Part shown: piece after piece, positions 59,526 through 64,000 of the stretch
Layout of the letters: each line of letters opens with the position of its first letter
How positions within the stretch are numbered: the first letter of the stretch is position 1
Assembly (NCBI GenBank): GCA_017590115.1
Contig: JAGGNK010007559.1
Coordinates: 1,882,020-1,946,019 of the forward strand
DNA from: Montifringilla adamsi
Taxonomy: Eukaryota > Chordata > Aves > Passeriformes > Passeridae
Direction of reading: 5' to 3'
Length of the DNA stretch: 64,000 nucleotides
The notes under the pieces: generated by a model
Told to the model about the DNA's origin: nothing
Seen by the model: only the letters and a program-made list of their open reading frames with translations
Database searches by the model: none
Position numbers and translations under genes: made by a program

Positions 59526-60744
59526 GCTGCTATCTTCAATACTGGACTTGTGGCCTTGTATCCATTCAGGGCTCACTCCCAACTCTCCTTCAAGTTATTT
59601 TTTAACTTGACCTCTTTGTCTTTCTCTCCATGGCCATATAAAACTTCCATCCTGCACCAGCACTCTTGTTTATTTTAATTATTTTAGCTGTTTTGTTGCT
59701 ACAGCTCAGTTTTGGGGACAATTTTGGGTTTTCTAGACACAAAATAATGAAACTGAAGTGCTAAAACCTTGTGCAGTATTTGTAAGAAATGTTAAAATCT
59801 GGATATTTTTCATGCTATTGAAATAAGGGGGGAAATTCCCTGTAAATGAGATTTTTTTTCAGTTTTATTTCAGCTTTTTTGACTTGAAGAAGAATTATTC
59901 TCAGCTTTGGGAGAGGAATTGCTCTGTCAGGAGGGTCCAACACAGCTTGGGAAAAGAGAATCCTGCAGAAGTTTATCCTGAATTTTGGGAGGTTCCAGGT
60001 GTTGCCTGAAGTACTTTTTTTCCTGGGAAATTATTGCTTGATATCCTGGAGGAGACTAAAAAACTGATTTACCTTCCTTATTTCCAAATATCCTGATATT
60101 AATACATATATTAATACATATATCAATGTATGTGCAGATCTGCCTGGAATTCCTGGCAAGGTTTTGCTTCTGCCAGGAGCTAAGCCTGAAGTCACCAATT
60201 TTATGTGTTCAAAGCCCTTCTGGTTATGAGTTAAATCATGCAAATTTCAGAAATTTCATGGATGTCATTCACATTTGGAACTGCAGTGTTGAAGAGCAGA
60301 ACTTTTGTAAAATAATTTGGATTATTTACCATAATGTGGTGAATAACATGGTGTCTGATGCGGGAAGGAAACAGGATAGGGACTCCTCATCAGGAATTGT
60401 GTTGGTAGGACAAGGGGAAATGGTTTAAAACTGGCAAAGAGTAGGTTTGGATGGGATATTGGCAAGAAATTCTTCCATGCTGAGGTTGGATCAAGAGGCC
60501 TCCTTCAGGTAGAAAAGATCATGCATAAATCAGCTCCTTTTTGCCACAGGCTTCTGATCTTGAGGTAATGAATCCCTGCCCAAGGTACCAAATCACAAAA
60601 TAACACGGGTAAAAGGTTCTCAGGTTCTCCAAAAGGAGCTCTGCCTGCTGCTTCATGCAGCTGCACTATTTAAAAGTTTAAAAGTGAATTGGAGCTTTGT
60701 AAACCAAAATGACGCAAACACCAAGGTGTGGCAGAATTCTGCAG

Positions 60745-60818
60745 CATCTGGGAGGGACCTGCCACATCTTCCACATCTCCCTCTGCAGATCATGAAATGC
60801 TTTGGGTTGGAAAGGACC
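60745..60818 (-). mobile_element. CR1 3'-end fragment, left of LTR
   Basis: The plus strand reads 'gcagatcatgaaatgctttg' then 'ggttggaaaggacct', the antisense of a CR1 3' end. Immediately upstream is 'cacatcttccacatctccct'. It stops abruptly where the LTR starts. Confidence 0.8.
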
Positions 60819-61217
60819 TGTGGCACATTCATATTTTCTGGAAAAATCCCTTTGCCCAGGATTTCTCTCCTGGGAAGCTGAGAAGCCTCAGAGAAAAAGG
60901 AAAACAATTCTTCTCTCATTTGCTTCTCCTGTGTTTTGCTCCTTTGGAATGTGTTTGGAGATTGTTCACCCACAGGTGATTGTTCCATTGGTTTCATGTG
61001 AATTGTTTTGACTTATTGGCCAGTTGGGGCCAAGCTGGGTTGGACTCTGGAGAGAGGATCACAAGATTCATTAGTATCTTTCTAGCCTTCTGAAAGTATT
61101 CTTTAGTATAGTTTAGTTTAGTATTCTTTAATATAATATAGTATCATAAAATAGCCTTCTAAGAACATGGAGTCAGATTCATCATTCCTTCCTTCCTCTG
61201 GGAACCCCGAAAATACA
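60819..61217 (+). mobile_element. Solo LTR (family B)
   Basis: Begins TGTGGCACATTCATATTTTC and ends near CCCGAAAATACA. It is closely related to 12511-12917: 'ctcctgggaagctgagaagc', 'tttgctcctttggaatgtgt', and a 'tagtattctttaatataata' block. Sequence on both sides is antisense CR1, but the right-hand side repeats ~65 bases already present on the left rather than continuing it. Confidence 0.85.
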
Positions 61218-61220
61218 ATA

Positions 61221-61345
61221 GACCTGCAACATCTTCCACGTCTCCCTCCACAGATCATGGAACGGTTTGGGTTGGAAAGGACCTTAAGATTCATCTCATC
61301 CCTCCATCCATGGGCAGGGGACCTTGCAAAGACCCACTTTCTCCA
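61221..61345 (-). mobile_element. CR1 3'-end fragment, right of LTR
   Basis: Restarts with 'gacctgcaacatcttccacg' and 'tctccctccacagatcatgg', then continues 'aacggtttgggttggaaagg' and 'accttaagattcatctc'. Compared with the left fragment it differs at about eight of 65 positions. It continues beyond the point where the left fragment is cut. Confidence 0.8.
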
Positions 61346-61403
61346 GGAATGGGACAAGGATCTCTTGCTCCTCCCTTTTTTGAGGTGTTCTCTGCTGTTA
61401 GTC

Positions 61404-61424
61404 AAAAAAAAAAAAAAAAAAAAA
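61404..61424. repeat. Poly-A run
   Basis: About 21 As directly after the CR1-related segment. Confidence 0.85.
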
Positions 61425-62484
61425 GGAGCTGTCCAAACACCCACACATTCACCCCACTTTTAACCACCTGATTTAGAAGGTTTTGGCATTGAATGGATTT
61501 ATAGAGCCCAGGCCAGGAGAATAAGAACCTGATGTTCCTGGAACACTGCTGGTTCTCACTGTGATTTTCTGGCCTGGCCAATAAGAGCTGGATCCATTTG
61601 GACAAATGATATAAAATAAATATGCTGAGGAGTGAGTAACACTTCATGTAATTTGCAGGATTAAAGGAACTGACCATCAATTTGGATTTGTCCCAGTTGC
61701 AGAAAAATTACTGCAGTGATTTTTATCCTCTGCTGTGTGGAGACCTCAGCTCAGCATGGAGAGAGATTCTACAGCTGCTTCTGCAGCTCAGAGATTTCCC
61801 TTTTCCCTCCATTTTCTCCAGAATTATCACATGCACCGAGAGCAATGTTCTCTAACTCTGGAGCAAATTAATAATTAGGAATATTTTCCTAATATTTCTA
61901 ATTATTTTTGGTGGTTTTTATGTGTAAGAACCTTGAAGAATCAAAAATCTGAGCCCAAACTGGGTTTTTTTCCCCAGTTCCTTTCCCAGCATCAATTTAA
62001 TGCTCTTCAAACCTTGGCATATTTGAGTACAGAGAATTTAATGCATTGCTGGAGGAATGTCTTGCAGATCAATGCAAATTTCCACCCTGCAGGGTGGTGG
62101 TCTTAAGATGTTTATTTTCTGAATACAACCATGATAAATGAATAGTTAATGCCAAGGGAAAATATATTTTGAAGTAATTGTGCAATGAAGTTTCTGGCAC
62201 CACTTGCACAGCTGAGGTAGAAAAATTGAATTAAAAGAAGTTAAGGATTCAGAGCAGTGCTGGGGATAACAGGGAAATTTTTTCTGGACATAAAAAGGTT
62301 GTTGGAAACCAGATCTTGGAGTTTATTTTGTAGTGGCAGCTCAGGTATTTCTAGAGCGCTTGTGCTGAGGAGTGGAGTCTCTTCTCAGCTCAACAGGCTT
62401 TGATGGAAGCACCGGAAAGTAAAACTTGGCGTAAAGATATTTGGTAAAATTTGGTCAAATTCATCTCTAGAATTTCACCATCAG

Positions 62485-62560
62485 AGATCTGCAGTCTTGA
62501 CAAACCCTGTGCAAATTGTGGCCGTGGAAGATGAAGAAAAGATTTCCACTGCTTGGAGTG
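62485..62560 (+). CDS. Internal exon of the unrecognised gene (76 bases)
   Basis: The acceptor is aatttcaccatcag and the donor is an excellent AGTG followed by gtgagt. In phase 0 to 1 it reads RSAVLTNPVQIVAVEDEEKI then Ser-Thr-Ala-Trp-Ser. The other two frames are closed by TGA. An alternative acceptor ten bases later (gatctgcag, start 62495) gives the same frame from phase 1 and would let this exon follow 56105 directly, skipping 59126. The acidic EDEE stretch after a Val/Ile-rich run is the only visible motif. Family not recognised. Confidence 0.65.
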
Positions 62561-63495
62561 GTGAGTTTTGCTGCTGGATGTGCTGTCCCTTCAGGGGTGG
62601 CAGCTGGAGAATCCCTCCCTGGCTGATCCATGGAGCACCCAGTGATGCTCAAAATCCTTTAAAGAATTTTTTTAGCTTCTCTGGAATAATGAAGCCATGG
62701 ATATTTTGGCCAGGCTATTCCATCCTGACCCTAAATAGAATTGGAACCTCAGCATGGAGAGGCAGAGGCTGGAGAATGAAAACAAGAAATTCTATTTGAT
62801 AAATTGAAATCAAGAGTTCTCAATTAAAAATAACAAAGGATTTATAGCATGAAAGGTCTGATTTCACTTCAGCTCTTCTGTGGCTTTATTTCTGTCATTG
62901 GACATAAAATAAGTTCTCTTGGATTCATGGGTGATTCATCCCAATTCCATTCTGGGATCACAAAGATTTCATTGTGTGGAGTCTCTGGGTAAAACAGCTC
63001 TGGGTAAATGCAGCTTAATCCTAGAAGGTCCAAGTTTCACCTGTGCTCCCCCATTAATGCTTGCAGTGGGATATTGGATTTTTCTCCAGCTTTTATAACT
63101 CTGGGTTTATGGATGAACATCCATAAAAGTGGTTTATTTTTGTATATCTGGGTACCAAACACTAAATGTGCATCTGGAGCCACCTGGGCTATGAAGGTGT
63201 CCCTGCCTGGGAGTGAGATGAGCTTTAAGGTCCCTCCCCACCCAAAAAATTCCACGATTCCAGGTTGAGAGGATGCTGGGGAAGAAAGATTTGGGGATTC
63301 CAGATTGAGGGATATCTTGATGCTCAAGAGTAAACCCCAATTATTTGCAGCAAAACCACAAATAGCTAAAAGTTGTAGCAGCAAGGTGAATAAAATGTAT
63401 GAACCTTAAAAGTGTCGAGTCTTCTGCTATTCATGGATTTTCACCCAAGAGTTTAACCAGCTTTCAGTTTTCCAAAGCTTCTCTTTCCCTTCCAG
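62561..63495 (+). other. Proposed short intron (about 0.9 kb)
   Basis: Starts gtgagt and ends in the pyrimidine-rich acceptor ctctttcccttccag. It contains a CR1 3' end at 63185-63268. Confidence 0.4.
63185..63268 (+). mobile_element. CR1 3'-end fragment
   Basis: Contains 'tgaaggtgtccctgcctggg' and 'taaggtccctccccacccaa', and ends 'attccacgattccagg'. Truncated. Confidence 0.8.
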
Positions 63496-63547
63496 AAGCT
63501 CAGAGAGATGATCTCAGGCAAGGAATGTTCTCCAGAACAGGAACAAG
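63496..63547 (+). CDS. Candidate internal exon of the unrecognised gene, last in window
   Basis: A 52-base exon with a very good acceptor (ctctttcccttccag) and a donor CAAG followed by gtgaca. Carrying one G from 62560 it reads EAQRDDLRQGMFSRTGT and leaves phase 2. It is arginine-rich and charged. The other frames are also largely open, so support comes mainly from the splice sites and from fitting the phase of the preceding exon. The gene presumably continues past the window. Confidence 0.45.
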
Positions 63548-64000
63548 GTGACAATGGAGAAGGAAAGTAGGGCAGGAGCAGCTGGAGATGGAAACGGGAA
63601 TGGGGACAGAGCAGAGACCTCAAGGCTGGGTTTGATTCCTGCAGATTTATTTGGTTTCTACCAACCTGGTGCCTCTGCAGCCTGCACTGGGCAGGGACAC
63701 AGAGCCAAGGTCACCCTGGCGTGGGGTGACAGCTATTTTTACCCAGCACAGGTGGCCTGGGGCCCTGCTGGGAGCTCAGGGACTGGTGGGAATCTCCCCT
63801 GGCAGAGCTGGGCTTGTCACCGAAATTTGTGAGGAAAATAAAAACCCTCTAATGCTGTATTTGAAGTGACAGAGAGTCAGGCTTGGCTTTATTCCAGCCA
63901 GGTTGTGCCATGGAAAATATTCCACACACACACACACGTGCCTGTTACCGGGCTTTCTGCAGGTTTATACACCAAAAAAAATTCAAATTCAAAGCAGATC
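63548..64000 (+). other. Proposed intron start, incomplete
   Basis: No further exon was seen. A short (CA)n run lies at 63926-63939. The small ORFs here look like chance frames. Confidence 0.35.

Larger units (their letters stand above)
59170..62484 (+). other. Proposed intron (about 3.3 kb)
   Basis: Starts gtaaat and ends aatttcaccatcag. It contains an AT microsatellite (59480-59525), a CR1/LTR/CR1 composite (60745-61345) and a poly-A run (61404-61424). A phase-compatible alternative exon is possible at 60138. Confidence 0.35.

Overview
The window looks like vertebrate nuclear DNA, most likely from a songbird (passerine) or a close relative. It is moderately AT-rich, gene-poor and intron-like. 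It carries CR1 LINE 3'-end fragments, several families of short solo LTRs of avian endogenous-retrovirus type, and an unusual number of minisatellites. I see no bacterial-style operons, rRNA, tRNA or CRISPR. Nearly all long ORFs are chance frames or open frames running through tandem repeats whose unit length is a multiple of three.

The main gene signal is a chain of short plus-strand exons with good splice sites and mutually compatible reading phases: 2573-2620 (0 to 0), 6699-6766 (0 to 2), 8675-8726 (2 to 0), 29407-29644 (0 to 1), 56105-56248 (1 to 1), 59126-59169 (1 to 0), 62485-62560 (0 to 1) and 63496-63547 (1 to 2). A possible 27-base in-frame microexon lies at 25911-25937. Together these give about 722 coding bases, roughly 240 codons, of one protein-coding gene that appears to start before and end after the window. 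I do not recognise the protein. Its visible features are a basic cluster resembling a nuclear localisation signal (59126 exon), a helix-compatible acidic/Leu-rich segment (56105 exon) and a Cys/aromatic-rich 79-residue segment (29407 exon). The exon model is inference from splice signals and phase and needs transcript support.

Layout. 1-9 kb: sparse sequence with three short exons, a pentamer microsatellite and a CR1 fragment. 9-19 kb: an accessory-rich stretch with a solo LTR with exact 6-bp target duplication, a 250-bp purine tract, a perfect 652-bp tandem duplication containing an LTR, a ~70-bp satellite, a 21-bp GC-rich minisatellite, an AT-rich LTR, and an LTR nested inside another LTR. 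20-29 kb: three minisatellites and a CR1. 29-45 kb: the largest exon, a hexamer array, more LTRs, two sets of locally duplicated segments and G-rich or AT-rich minisatellites. 45-64 kb: a minus-strand LTR next to a CpG-rich patch, more minisatellites, a second copy of the 31-kb LTR, the exon cluster at 56-63.5 kb, and a CR1/LTR composite at 60.7-61.3 kb.

The gene would therefore have very large introns (about 20.7 kb and 26.5 kb) that serve as landing sites for LTRs and as hosts for repeat expansion. Most of the novelty here is structural: LTR-associated tandem repeats, duplicated LTR blocks and coding-length minisatellites.
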